Assembly (NCBI GenBank): GCA_907163375.1 | Contig: CAJQUW010015381.1 | Coordinates: forward strand, 1 to 64,000 | From: Prostheceraeus crozeri | Lineage: Eukaryota; Platyhelminthes; Polycladida; Euryleptidae | Direction of reading: 5' to 3' | Length of the DNA: 64,000 nucleotides | In this document: positions 1-11,754 of the stretch, in pieces | How the letters are laid out: each line of letters begins with the position of its first letter | How positions within the stretch are numbered: position 1 is the stretch's first letter | Notes under the pieces: model-generated | Told to the model about the DNA's origin: nothing | The model's input: the letters and a program-made list of their open reading frames with translations, nothing else | The model's database searches: none | Position numbers and translations under genes: made by a program

Positions 1-2094
1 TGTGATGCCGAGAGACAGGATTCCCTACGTGGGGTAAAAGAAAACCTAAAGGTGCTTTAAAGATGTGATATTTGTCTTTAGTGTGTATCCTAAAGCACAT
101 AAACCATGAGAACTAACATTTCGTCATTAATGGGCTAACTCAAAATCAAAACTCCTACTTTCAGCATTGGACACAAATTCTCAGAACTAGCAAACAGAAG
201 ACTCTTTATCATCATTAGCGTCAGATAGACGACTTTGATTACAACGATGGAAGATTGTGACTCCAAATAGAAGTATCTAAATTTCTATCACAATTTTTCA
301 GGTACTAATGTTACTTAGAATGCGTTATTTTAAAACAATTCTTTAATTAGTCAAATAGCTCGTCTAGCAAGATGTACTTGGGTAATTGGTGCTGTAAGAT
401 CCTTGAAATAATGAAGGTCAATAAAAAGGTATCAAGAAAACTCATTGCACTAAGAAGTGAAAAAGGTCAAGGACAAGTAGATGCAAATTGGCAGAAAAGG
501 ACATATTTAGAGGACGCATATCAGATTAACTCTCTTTTATTAATAAATGGCTTTTTACTAATGAATTGCTGAAAGTCAATTGCATGCAGTTTACTTCCAT
601 TTCACTTCTTTCCTTATCAACTGATTACTTATTTTGTCAACAGTAGTGGCAGCATTATATTTCTATACTTAAAATTTACGGCGTCATGTGAGCACGTCAT
701 ATCCGCGTCTCCTGAATTGTAGTCATTGTACATTGCTTCCACTCTCTGTCACAACTTCACTCGTGATCAAGCTGTAAAGCGAAACGTCTGAGTTGTAGAT
801 ATTTTCAATACAGTATCCGCAAAACAATGTCCATTTCTTTTCTTATCTCATTATTCGGATACGTGGAGCACGGCTTTTTAGTTAAAAAGTAGATACATGT
901 TTATAAAATAGAACAATAAATTGATGATCAGGGGATAAGAGATTAAAACCTAACCAAAGACATCAGAATCCTTGTGACGGGGGACTTGAGCCCGCAGACA
1001 ACACAGAGAAACACATTGACTCCTTGTAATTGAGTTTCACTGGATTCCTCTTCCTAATTGGACCACGAATTACACGGGAGTCAAACATTTTGGTTTTTGC
1101 TGTCAAAACTTCTGTTATTTGGTTGACTAAGTAAGGAACAAAAACAACTTCTGAAGTGACAGAAGAAAGAACAGGAACAGCAATGATTCGACAAAATAAC
1201 TAATATTTAAAAAAAATAGATCGATGCCATCAACTTGGGTCCGCTCCCCCGAGATAATGAAGCATTTTTTCAACATTCTTTATACACTTAAATAACAAAA
1301 ATGTTCAATTTATGACAGAACCACCCAAAGATGACGGTCTGAACACTAGACATGACTATTTGCATAAAAAACAACGAAAAAGCAAAAATGATGCAGCAAA
1401 CCCAACCATTTCTTAGTAGCATTTGTAAATGTTTCAGAACGCTGTTCAAATCCGAATGAAGAAGCCAATGCTTTAGATATTCTGATAAATAGATTCTCAA
1501 CCACATAAGAATTGCTGAAAAATAAAACCTTTCTATGTCTCATAATTTCAAAAATACTTGAAAATTATTGTAATAGAAAATGAACAAGTCATTGGGTGAA
1601 GATTATTTACTTGTGAGAATTACAGTGACACCAGGCAGAAGACTACAGTAAACATTACAATCCGAAATAGAAGATGAAGACTTTTGTAGCGTGATATTTG
1701 CAGTCGGATCGGTCCTAAATATAACTGCAACATGTTTGTTCACGAATTTTGCTTCGAAATCTATCGAATAAAGTACGTTGACCACGAAATAGACCTTCCT
1801 GTTGATGGTAGACAAGTGTGTCATGAATAGAGTATCTTATCGCGCTGTGAACGATAAGCAAGTACACAGAAAATGCTTCACCAGCAAGAATGAGAAATTT
1901 GATAACTGAATGACCACAGTGCTGCTTGATTTCGTTTAGATACTATCAAATTCGTTGGACTAAACCGCTGTCCCTCCATCATTATTTGTCTTCATAATTG
2001 TTGTACGTTTTTCAGTTGTCACCATTAATCGACATCTATTAAGACACATTATCGAAAACTATTAATCAAAATTAACTGTTTACATTTCTCGTGA
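1..2094. other. No gene recognised; AT-rich flank
   Basis: This stretch lies upstream of the first THAP exon. Only short open frames are present on either strand, none with a domain I recognise. No transposon ends with target-site duplications, tRNA-like boxes or tandem arrays stand out. The last few hundred bases should include the promoter of the THAP exon at 2186. Confidence 0.5.
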
Positions 2095-2102
2095 TGACGT
2101 CA
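2095..2102. promoter_or_regulatory. Palindromic CRE-type site TGACGTCA
   Basis: A perfect CREB/ATF consensus octamer lies 91 bases before the ATG of the THAP exon. The second THAP exon has the same octamer 92 bases before its ATG. Binding is inferred from the motif alone. Confidence 0.55.
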
Positions 2103-2185
2103 TTTGAGGAAATACACTGACGGCTGCGGGGAACGGCTTTCATAATTTCGATGAAATAGATCCACTCTCAGTGAACGCCTGAAAG

Positions 2186-2717
2186 ATGCCTGCGGTCTGT
2201 GCAGTATTCGGATGTCACAACAATAAGAAAACAAAGCCAAACTTGAGTTTTTACTCCATACCTGAAGGTGACACTATTCGTCAGCAATGGATCCAAGCAA
2301 TAGCAAGAAAAAACATATCGTGCATCAAAAACTTAAGAGTCTGTTCAGAGCATTTTGAGCAGAGATTTCTTGAAAGAAATTTGAGACTGGAAACACTTGG
2401 CGCGACTGCATACACTCACCGTAAGCCGCCTGCTTACTATTTGAAAGGAAATGCGATCCCAACATTGAAACTGCGCATGCCATCAGACAGCAGTTCTACA
2501 CAGACTTCGCACGGAAGCAGCAAGCATGAGACAGTTGGAGCTTCTACGGAGACTTCGCACGGAAGCAGAAAGCATGAGACAGTTGTAGATTCTACAGAGA
2601 CTTCGCACGGAAGTGTCAATCATGAGACAGTTGTAGCTTTTGATGAAACACTCTTGGCTGAAAGGTATGAAGACTCCCCGAATTACACAGTATCCGAAAC
2701 GGCGCCAATTAAACCTG
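2186..2717 (+). CDS. THAP-domain zinc-finger protein, first coding exon
   Basis: The exon encodes a complete THAP domain, a C2CH zinc-dependent DNA-binding fold found in animal transcription regulators and in P-element-type transposases. Residues 1-90 show the Cys pair in AVCAVFGC, the invariant Trp in QQWIQA, the CSEHF motif for the last Cys/His pair, and NAIPTL as the AVPTIF box. Residues 104-151 are three 16-residue repeats rich in Ser, Thr and His. A strong donor, CCTG/GTAAGTG, follows codon 177 plus one base. The ATG at 2186 is the first in frame and places the Met just before the first Cys, as is usual for THAP. There are no stops. The exon may splice to 14935 (phase 1 matches). Otherwise its partner exons are not visible here. 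Confidence 0.85.
2495..2638 (+). repeat. 48-bp coding tandem repeat, 3 units
   Basis: Three consecutive 48-base units inside the THAP exon encode 16-residue repeats of the type STETSHGSRKHETVVD. The units are nearly identical and the period is a multiple of three, so the frame is kept. Confidence 0.9.
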
Positions 2718-3025
2718 GTAAGTGATGTGACAGCATGGGCGGGATTAAGACAGAAAATGGGGGGGGGAATAGTAGGCGCGCAAAAAAGCCAATATCATTA
2801 GGAATTGCGAAGTACTCATGATAAGTCACACGTGCTTATGATATAACACAAGTTACAAAAGTTATCCTAAAAGTATTGTAATATGGATATACTAAAAGTT
2901 ATGCACCAAATAGCTCCTTATCAGAATCGTGAAAGCGATAAGTTTAGCAAACTTAGTAACTAAATGAATCACTGATGGTGATGCTTTTACCAACGAAGAT
3001 GAGTGGTGACCTGAAGCAAGTAAAT
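2718..3025. other. Intronic or flanking AT-rich DNA
   Basis: This follows the THAP exon donor. A run of nine G lies near 2760. Nothing else is recognised before the minisatellite. Confidence 0.5.
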
Positions 3026-4485
3026 CAATCAATTAATTGCAATTATTCGACAAGACCAATCAATTCTCCGTAATTATTCTATGACACCAATCATTTATTG
3101 CAATTATTCGATGGCATCAATCAAATACTTGCAATTATTCGATGGCATCAATCAAATACTTGCAATTATTCGATGGCATCAATCAAATACTTGCAATTAT
3201 TAGAGGGCACCAATCATTTATTGCACTTCTTCGATTACACCAATCAATTAATTGCAATTATTCTATGGTACCAATCATTTATTGCAATTATTCGATGGCA
3301 TCAATCAAATACTTGCAATTATTCGATGACATCAATCAAATACTTGCAATTATTCGATGACATCAATCAAATACTTGCAATTATTCGATGGCATCAATCA
3401 AATACTTGCAATTATTCGATGGCATCAATCAAATACTTGCAATTATTAGAGGGCATCAATCATTTATTGCAATTATTAGTGGGCACCAATCATTTATTGC
3501 CCTTCTTCGATTACACCAATCAATTAATTGCAATTATTCAATGACACCAATCATTTATTGCAATTATTCGATGGCATCAATCAAATACTTGCAATTATTC
3601 GATGACATCAATCAAATACTTGCAATTATTTGATGGCATCAATCAAATACTTGCAATTATTCGATGACATCAATCAAATACTTGCAATTATTCGATGACA
3701 TCAATCAAATACTTGCAATTATTCGATGGCATCAATCAAATACTTGCAATTATTCGATGACATCAATCAAATACTTGCAATTATTCGATGGCATCAATCA
3801 AATACTTGCAATTATTCGATGGCATCAATCAAATACTTGCAATTATTAGAGGGCATCAATCATTTATTGCAATTATTAGTGGGCACCAATCATTTATTGC
3901 CCTTCTTCGATTACACCAATCAATTAATTGCAATTATTCAATGACACCAATCATTTATTGCAATTATTCGATGGCATCAGTCAAATACTTGCAATTATTC
4001 GATGACATCAATCAAATACTTTCAATTATTCGATGGCATCAATCAAATACTTGCAATTATTCGATGACATCAATCAAATACTTGCAATTATTCGATGACA
4101 TCAATCAAATACTTGCAATTATTCGATGGCATCAATCAAATACTTGCAATTATTCGATGACATCAATCAAATACTTGCAATTATTCGATGGCATCAATCA
4201 AATACTTGCAATTATTAGAGGGCATCAATCATTTATTGCAATTATTAGTGGGCACCAATCATTTATTGCCCTTCTTCGATTACACCAATCAATTAATTGC
4301 AATTATTCAATGACACCAATCATTTATTGCAATTATTCAATGACACCAATCATTTATTGCAATTATTCAATGACACCAATCAAATACTTGCAATTATTCA
4401 ATGACACCAATCATTTATTGCAATTGTTAGAGGGCACCAATCGATTCATTGCAATTATCCGATGCCACCAATAAATTAATTGCAA
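3026..4485. repeat. 31-bp minisatellite, about 47 units, with higher-order structure
   Basis: The core unit reads CAATTATTCGATGGCATCAA followed by TCAAATACTTG. Variants swap GGCAT for GACAT, ATACTTG for ATTTATTG, and TCGAT for TAGAG. A compound block (TAGAGGG, TAGTGGG, CCCTTCTTCGATTACACC, then CAATTAATTG) recurs at about 3441, 3841 and 4210, so sets of 12-13 units were duplicated as larger blocks. Open frames across it, such as 3788-4474, are products of periodicity. It ends about 90 bases before a hAT element. Confidence 0.95.
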
Positions 4486-4565
4486 ATCTTTAATTGCAGA
4501 AGTCAGTAAGTTGCGACCAATTAGTTGCAATGCAGTTAATCTTTGATAAACATTGTTAGCTGTGA

Positions 4566-6744
4566 GTTACGCGCAGTGGCGGATTCAAGGGGGGGCCTAC
4601 CCGGCCGTGGCCGGGGGTGTGATACTCAGAATACAAATCTCCATCAGTTAAGTTAGTGTTCGATCTCTTTTTGATTTATCAATCAATGATGACTGATGAG
4701 AGAAACATGCAAGGAAATCTGATGACGTAAGGCATTTTCTGTCTTCATCAGATCATGGACTTCCAGATGATAAAAGAAAATAAAAGCGAAGCTGTGTTTC
4801 AACAGTCTATAATGCTACTCCACCACCGTTCGTTGTTACTGTAAGTTTCAATCGATCAAGTTATTTTTGACAGTCGTGCATGCCGTGTGGAGTGGATGAG
4901 GATTGAAATAACTGATATCGTTTACAGCAGCGCTGGCCTCCACTTGCCAAGTCCAAGTCGGCCGTTTCTCATCCATCACTTTCATGTCCAGGTGCTATTA
5001 TCTAGAAGTCCATGATCAGACTTAACATTTCAACGCCGTCAGCGATGTACTATTGAATGGCGATTCGCTTGCACACGCGGAGGTTTCTTTGTTGGCAATT
5101 GCAATGACTTGTAAATATTGTGTGCATATGCTTGCGAGACTGCGAACTGCTGATTCAGATGTAGATGATTAATGACTAAGAAGGAAACGCTATCCCTCTC
5201 TTATATTACATTTAGCTGCTTGTTGCTGACATACATCCAAGTCAAAGTCCACTGTGAACATGAGTGAGAGACCGCCAACGAAACGAAGGAAAATATCTGA
5301 TTTCTTTGAGTCTGTGAAGAAAACGGATGCTACTTCTACAAATCAAAATACTATGGGCACGTCATCGTATAATTTGTCATCTCAAAATCTCTCCTGTTAG
5401 TCCTCGTCATCTAAAATAGAAATACAAGGAGAGTCGAAAAATTCGAGGTCGACGGAAATGGAATAGGAGAAAGCGACATTGCTCGAGCATTACAACATCC
5501 TGGTGGACCAGTCCAAAAAATGAGCAAAGAGAGAAGTACATATTCTTCTGATGCTTGCAGTATTCATTCCACAATAACTAAAGTTGATTTTATTGTTTCT
5601 CTAGTAATACTGAACTCAGTGATGACTGTAACCAAACGTCTCGCATGCGTATTACAATCTGCCTCAAATGACTTGATTTCCGATCTACAACACGTCGACA
5701 CAGTGATAGATTTACTCAAATCAAGAAGGAATGAAGAGTTCTTCTCTGAATTGTTCGAAAAGATTGACAAGCTGACAACAAGACCGATACAAACTCCGAG
5801 AACAGTTGGAACGCAGGTACATCGAACGAAGTAACCATCCACCACACAAATTGAATATTATCGCCGAGGAATATATTACCCTTTTCTTGATGGACTGATT
5901 TCCCTACTACATGATCGTTTTAGTGGTCATGCTGCTAGTGTGATGCACCTCTCCAAGCTGCTTCCTAACAATGTAACTAATACTGCGTTTGAAGATATTC
6001 TTCCTGCTGTGGAATTGTATTCTGAATATCTAAATGGAAACTTGGACGAATTGGAAGGCGAATTAAGACTTTAGTTGGAACATTAAGACTTTACTTAAAA
6101 TCTTCGCCTTATGACCGGTTTCATCTGCAAGCGCCGAAAGGACATTTTCAGTCTTGAAACATTTGAAAAGTTATCTGCGATCTAACATGTCAGAAGAGCG
6201 CTTAACTGGTCTGACATTAGCTTACATTCATCGTGACATGGACTGCGAAAAAACCGTTGATGCCGTCGTACAATTATTTGCAAGAAAGCAAACAAGAATA
6301 TCTATGTGACCCGACCCCTTCACTTCTAAGACTGTAAGTACGAACTTTTCCTTCTTGACTCTATATTCACGATGTGTAGAAATTATAGGCGTTTCACGAA
6401 TATACATGAGCGTTTCATATTAACATATTGTGTGACGTTTTGCATAGTGTGACGAGTGCATTTTGACTACTAACATTAAGTCTGTTGGCCTACATATATG
6501 AGAGAATTATATTTTATACAAATTGACTAAACCAAGTATTAATTATAACTATTTCTGCTTTCGGTTTTACATGTCTTAAAACGTACAGATTGATGTCATT
6601 TCAATATTTTATTTTTCATTACTTTGTTGAATGACAGTATTTTCGAAACCCATGACTGTAAGTAAAAGCCCCCAGAACTTAAATTCAGGATCAGCCGCTG
6701 GGCCCCCCCTGTGGTCGAATCCTGGATCCGCCACTGGTTACGCG
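4566..6744 (+). mobile_element. hAT-superfamily DNA transposon with 8-bp target-site duplication
   Basis: The element proper is 4574-6736 (2163 bp). It begins CAGTGGCGGATTCA and ends with the inverted counterpart TGGATCCGCCACTG. Both sides carry the identical octamer GTTACGCG (4566-4573 and 6737-6744), the 8-bp duplication typical of hAT. Inside is a decayed transposase on the + strand. The ends and the ZMYM/P52rIPK-like coding remains suggest a Tip100-type hAT. It cannot move by itself with this coding region. Confidence 0.93.
5260..6309 (+). pseudogene. Decayed hAT transposase
   Basis: The start, MSERPPTKRRKISDFFES, is the usual N-terminus of ZMYM/P52rIPK-like hAT transposases; the frame stops at codon 47 (TAG at 5398). 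A second open piece at 5520-5834 carries central residues including LFEKIDKLTTRP. The hATC dimerisation region follows near 6110-6309, with the recognisable SSASAERTFSVLKHLKSYLR, then MSEERLTGLTLAYIHRD, and a natural-looking stop at 6307. The total is much shorter than a normal transposase of this type (600-800 residues), so large internal parts, including most of the RNase H-like core, are missing. Confidence 0.85.
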
Positions 6745-7440
6745 CATTTTCAATATACTCGTACAAATATTTTCTCCAAACAGTAACTGAAAAAGGCATT
6801 CTTCGCGCTGCTTTCTGGCTTCCATTGGCACCCTAAATGTGATATTGTTTTTGTTGTCAGCACGCCCTGTGCCCTGTTTTTATGTCGTCAAACCATGTTT
6901 TGTTTTGTATAGTCAGTAGTGCTCTTTCAACTGATGTCTAGCCAACAATCATATCAAGTATAAACTGGTGTTCCTACAGGACTTCCATTTCATTGGTGAC
7001 AATATATTGATTACTGACATCAAATAACAATTACAATCAATTGCCATTGTTCATCCACTTAATTCAATAATTGATTTATCACTATTATGATGCATGAATT
7101 AATGTCTAGTAAGATTTATCAATTTCACATCCAATTACGAATTGTTTTATTTGCAAAACGCGTATTTTCCAACCTTTTGTTCCGATCTTCTACCTTAATA
7201 AAGGAACTACTTGTATGACTCCCTCCCGCTCTCTGATTATCGTTCAGCCGACAAAGCACACCATTTTTTGACTTTTATCGAGTCAAGAGGTCCTACTATT
7301 TGCGCGATGCTTCTGTCAGCCGCTTAAAAAGATTGACGCCATCGAGTAGTGCGATGGTCACGTGACCCATGTCTATCACCTCCACTCTCTGACTGGTGTT
7401 GGATAAAACACAACCGCAGTCAACCGTATTCTTGTAAATG
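6745..7440. other. No gene recognised
   Basis: This is AT-rich DNA. The part around 6990-7140 has CAATTA/TTGATT-rich wording like the 31-bp minisatellite and like 19985-20095, but it is not tandem. Confidence 0.4.
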
Positions 7441-7489
7441 AATTGCCATGGCGTGGAGTGGAGAGCATCTAGTCTAGCTGTCGAAGAGC

Positions 7490-8545
7490 ATTCAAGAATG
7501 GTGAATTAGTGATAACGACACAGCGTGCCTCGCATGCGTAGACGTTTTGATCTCGGTAAAAGCTAGAAAGACAATTCGCCTTTGGGTTTTGAACTTCAGA
7601 CTCACAAGCTCAGCTTTAAAAAGAAGAAATCCCGGCCGACCAAGGATCACAACGGACGTGAAGAGTGTTGCAAGTGGTTCGGTACATCACTATCCCACGA
7701 GATCTGCACGGATATTGCGGCTACCCTGGACATGTCTTATAGAAGTATCCGCAGAATTTCACATCACGAACGGATCATGCATCCCTACAAAATATGATCG
7801 GGCAGGAGTTAAGTGAGACAGATTATGAAACCCGAGCAACTTTTGTGCGCAGATATTCTCAGAGCAGTTCCTGCTACAGCCTTTCTTATCTGAAGCGATG
7901 AAGTTCATTTGCTCATAACACGTTAATAAATAGAACTTTGAATACTGGTCTGACACAATCCTCAGGAACTTCATCAGCGACCACTCCACAGTCAGAAAGT
8001 TAACCTTTTGGTGTGCAGCCGGAAATTTCGGATTGTGTTCCATACTTATTACTGAAGAGGACGGTGTTACGATGACGGTAGTGTCTGCAGATCATTACCG
8101 TGAAATGCTCGGGCATTTCCTCCGTTCTAAAGTAACCGATTTACATAACGATCACGATCAAGAAGACATGTGATTCCAGCAAGATGGTGCCACATCACAC
8201 AAATCACGCGGGTCACTCGCCATTCTCCAAAGTTTGCCTTCGAAACATCTCATCTCTTAAAGGGTGGCATTGGTTGGCCCCCACACGCTCGCCAGATTTA
8301 TGTGCGGACACATCAAATCAAGAATTTACAAACACCGGCTAAGAAATTTGCAAGATTTGAAATCATAACACAGGAAATCGGTGACATTCCGATCGACATG
8401 GTTCGCAGCACGATGGAAAACTTCCGCGAGAGTCTTCGATATTGCATTAACATTGACGGCCGACACCTAAGTGACATTATATTAAAAGCGTATTTGGCTA
8501 GAACATTTTTTATGTGGTCAAAAAGGCAAAAAAGAGGAAGTCAAT
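7490..8545 (+). pseudogene. Mariner/Tc1-type transposase relic
   Basis: Fragments in different frames line up in order with one IS630/Tc1/mariner transposase. An N-terminal helix-turn-helix part contains KSRPTKDHNG. MSYRSIRRISHHERIMHPYKI (split here as MSYRSIRRIS then HHERIMHPYK) is the family's linker. VTVWCAAGNFG (restored by a frame change) is the central strand, FQQDGATSH the second catalytic Asp region, GIGWPP the third-acidic region, and NFRESLRYCINIDGRHLSDI the C-terminal motif. There are several frame changes and a stop just before FQQDG, so it is dead. I could not find convincing terminal inverted repeats, so element edges are open. The order and spacing make the family assignment firm. 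Confidence 0.75.
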
Positions 8546-8549
8546 GATA

Positions 8550-9108
8550 TGTGTGTTGAGGCATGAAGAAAGATGACAAACGTCTAAATTGCGGTGACTA
8601 AATGAAGACTTGAATGTTTCTAGTCAGTAAATATTGTAGCAATTTTGTGTGCCTGAAAGTATGTACAGTCACCCGGGGTTGATATGGAGCAGAAATGGAA
8701 AATCTTCCTACAATTGCTTTATGATCATCTTGAGATCGCATTTTGCACTGGATCGTGCTAGTAGTTTAGACGCTAGAGGCGATATGGTGTGTTCCATTCT
8801 TGGTAATGTAGGCCTACATTAAAATTGTTAAAATTGGTAAATTGGTCAAACTAATTTCTCACCTATTTATAATCGATATACGTGTGGCGTGCAATTGTTG
8901 TGTTGTCACACAATAACCAGTTTTTTTGTGTGACGGTTAACTCGGAAACTTGAAAAAGTTTTCAAGAAAAGTTTCAAAAGTTTCGGAACATAAATCGAGC
9001 AGTGTTGTGTGCTGCTGATGCAAATTTCAGATCAATACCCATAACTTAGAGAACTATGTTTTGCATATACTTGCTGGCTACAGTTGGCCTAGGAGCCCTG
9101 ACGGTTCC
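8550..9108. other. No gene recognised
   Basis: AT-rich DNA between the transposase relic and the SINE. The palindrome TGTAGGCCTACA near 8810 is the only feature I see. Confidence 0.4.
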
Positions 9109-9365
9109 GTCAGCGTGGTCTAGTAAAGAAGGTGCGAACTCGTCTCCACCGAGGACTTCAGTTCGATTCTTAGATCGGGCAAGTAAGGTCGGAGAATCAA
9201 GGGTGTTGGTGTGTTATTAGTATCAATTGATATTCTGATATTGCAATGAGGGTATCTGAATGTCAATTGAAAAATACTGAATAGGTCTATTTAAAAAAAG
9301 ATATCTTAATATGAATTGCGATATCTGAATAACAAATGCAATACTGAATTTAATCCGAGGAAGGT
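9109..9365 (+). mobile_element. Degraded tRNA-derived SINE with a simple tail
   Basis: Bases 9109-9183 read like a tRNA: an A-box-like GCGTGGTCTAGT, then a B-box-like AGTTCGATTCT 40 bases on, with partly paired ends. It is followed by about 180 bases of degenerate GATATCTGAAT/CAATTGATAT repeats that look like a SINE tail. Several box bases are off consensus, so this is an old copy, not a tRNA gene. Confidence 0.55.
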
Positions 9366-11222
9366 TTAGATATGCTTCATTGTACTGACAATTCATTCCT
9401 TTTCGATTTAGCGCAACCGACTGCTAGTAAAGTGCAATGAAATAAATATGCAACAATTTACACGTGAAGAGATAACAGATTGGGTTTAGTAATTTCAGCA
9501 GTTTTATAATCATTGACACTGAAAGCAACAACAATTCGGTAGATAATCTTAATGAATTTCTGTGGCATGACAACATAGAAAATATTCACGTAAAGCCACC
9601 CCGTATTTGTTATTTGCGTCGAGCATGTAATTCGCTTAATTCTATTCTAAGACCACTGACACGCGCTAAAAAAGCAATTCAAATAATCGTTTGTTCATCA
9701 TGCTCCAACATTCTACTTTGCGAAGACAAAAACCCTCCCCAAAGAATTGAAGTCTTAGTTATCATCGTTTTAGATTTCATAGTAACCACTGTTGGCTTGG
9801 AACAACTGCCACTTCCTATCCCGGATGAATATCGCCATCAAAATATCCATTATTGTCATAACATAGTTATTGTCATAACATAGAAAAACACATGTTGAAA
9901 AATTGTCAACATGATCAAATTTGCAAATCACTGAGTATAACTTCGGCAATTTATCCCTGCATCCACAAAAACACAGCATGGCAAATTAATAATGAGACAT
10001 GGTTATTCAAATCCGCATTAAACAGTAGAAACCAAGATCATAGCAACTATCATAGGTTTTCAATGTACTAACTTGAACAGTCATCAGAATTCCAATAAAC
10101 AGTGATCAGCTGTTTTTGATTCAAATACGGTAAGTTTGTTGCTAAACAAACTTTAATTTATAACATAAATAGGATTTCTTACTTTTTTAGAAGCTTTCTT
10201 TGATTGCAAATTCAGAACCAACGAGTTGCAGTCATTCTCTCAAAACAACAGTTCTCTAGATTAATCAATGGGGAACTAGTGCTGCGACAGCGGGCAGGTT
10301 AAGTCATGGGCAGATGGGAGAATTGTTTTCAATCGTTAGATGCACTGTCGCGACCACAGACATCCATGGTCGCGACCTATGGTCGCGACTGTCGCACAAG
10401 TGCCGCATGAAATGCTGCGCACATCATTGTGTTTCGAGCGGTAAAGCTTAGCATATCAGTCTTTCTGCATCGGCCAGGTTCTTTGCCCTGCAATATGAAT
10501 GCGAATGTCAACTATAGCTCCACTATAAAACGCATTTGAGTTATTCTTCTGATAACTTCTCTTTGAATTGCTCGCGCACCGAGTCCTACATGTTCCCGAT
10601 TCAAATATTGACTGCGACTATCTCGCATGATCTAGTTTTCGAGTGAAACTTCACAACGAACAAAGCTTGCATGGGACCCGAAGGCTGACAACATCATGCA
10701 AGATACTGTACATATTTATTTTGGTTCATGCAATATTTTTGATTTCTCATCTCCTTCATTTCAATCAGCTGGACGTCGGATCCGCGAACACTAATTTGAT
10801 TCCGCTTGATTCTTTATCGATTTTATGAACTTGAAATGGGATCAACGTATGAAGACATACTGTAAACATGCCACATGTATATGTATACGTTGCGACTGAA
10901 AGTCTGGTTTGGATTTCACAGCAAGTGATGTTATAGAAAAGCACAGAAACTTTATATGTGCAATATTTTGAATTGTCGAAATTATGTAGTTTAGTTTTGC
11001 CATATGAAGTACATGGCAAAGGATCGAATCTTTGAATAATATGCAACCTTATTTTGAATTTAATTCAGCTGATTACTGATCGCATACAGTTAGTGAGACT
11101 AATATGAAAGAGAGATGTGTTGATTAAGCATACAGCTAAGCTGGCATGCTCTCACCAACTTTCTGCAGGAATTTGTTTGACATTTATAAACATTTCGAAT
11201 GTTTCTTTAGAAGTCATACTCC
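9366..11222. other. No gene recognised
   Basis: Nothing gene-like is seen. Minor items are a duplicated TTATTGTCATAACATAG at 9852-9884 and three GGTCGCGAC words within 10340-10400. Confidence 0.45.
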
Positions 11223-11754
11223 GGTTGAGGTTTGATACATGGACTCATCGTTTTGGTTAATAGGCACAACAACTTAGAGCTGTCTTTTCAATAAGCAATA
11301 TGTAGTTGATTCGTCATAAGAAGCACAATTTCGAAGTCATCCCACCTTGTAACAGGCGTTCCAGTGCACGTTGAAGACATGTGATGACAAAATTGTGGGT
11401 CGATGAAAGTCATTCGACGTCTGTGAATCCCATTGCAGTATCAACGCGATTTAATGGGAGTTGTGTGTACAGGCCTACCTGTTTGATTGTCTGGTTGAGG
11501 TTTGATACATGGACTCATCGTTTTGGTTAATAGGCACAACAACTTAGAGCTGTCTTGTCAATAAGCAATATGTAGTTGATTCGTCATAAGAAGCACAATT
11601 TCGAAGTCATCCCACCTTGTAACAGGCGTTCTAGTGCACGTTGAAGACATGTAATGACAAAATTGTGGGTCGATGAAAGTCATTCGACGTCTGTGAATCC
11701 CATTGCAGTATCAACGCGATTTAATGGGAGTTGTGTGTACAGGCCTACCTGTTT
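11223..11754 (+). repeat. Recent 270-bp direct tandem duplication
   Basis: Bases 11223-11484 and 11493-11754 are the same 262-base segment with about three substitutions, separated by 8 bases. The unit has no coding potential that I recognise. The high identity indicates a recent duplication or an assembly artefact. Confidence 0.95.

Noticed and set aside
3098-4474. Open frames of 60-228 codons in the 31-bp minisatellite
   Set aside because: Overlapping frames of the same repeat, low complexity, no domain or splice context.
4680-4720. CTGATGAGAGAAAC as another hammerhead core
   Set aside because: Helix II is absent and the flanks do not pair, so this is only a chance match to the core words.
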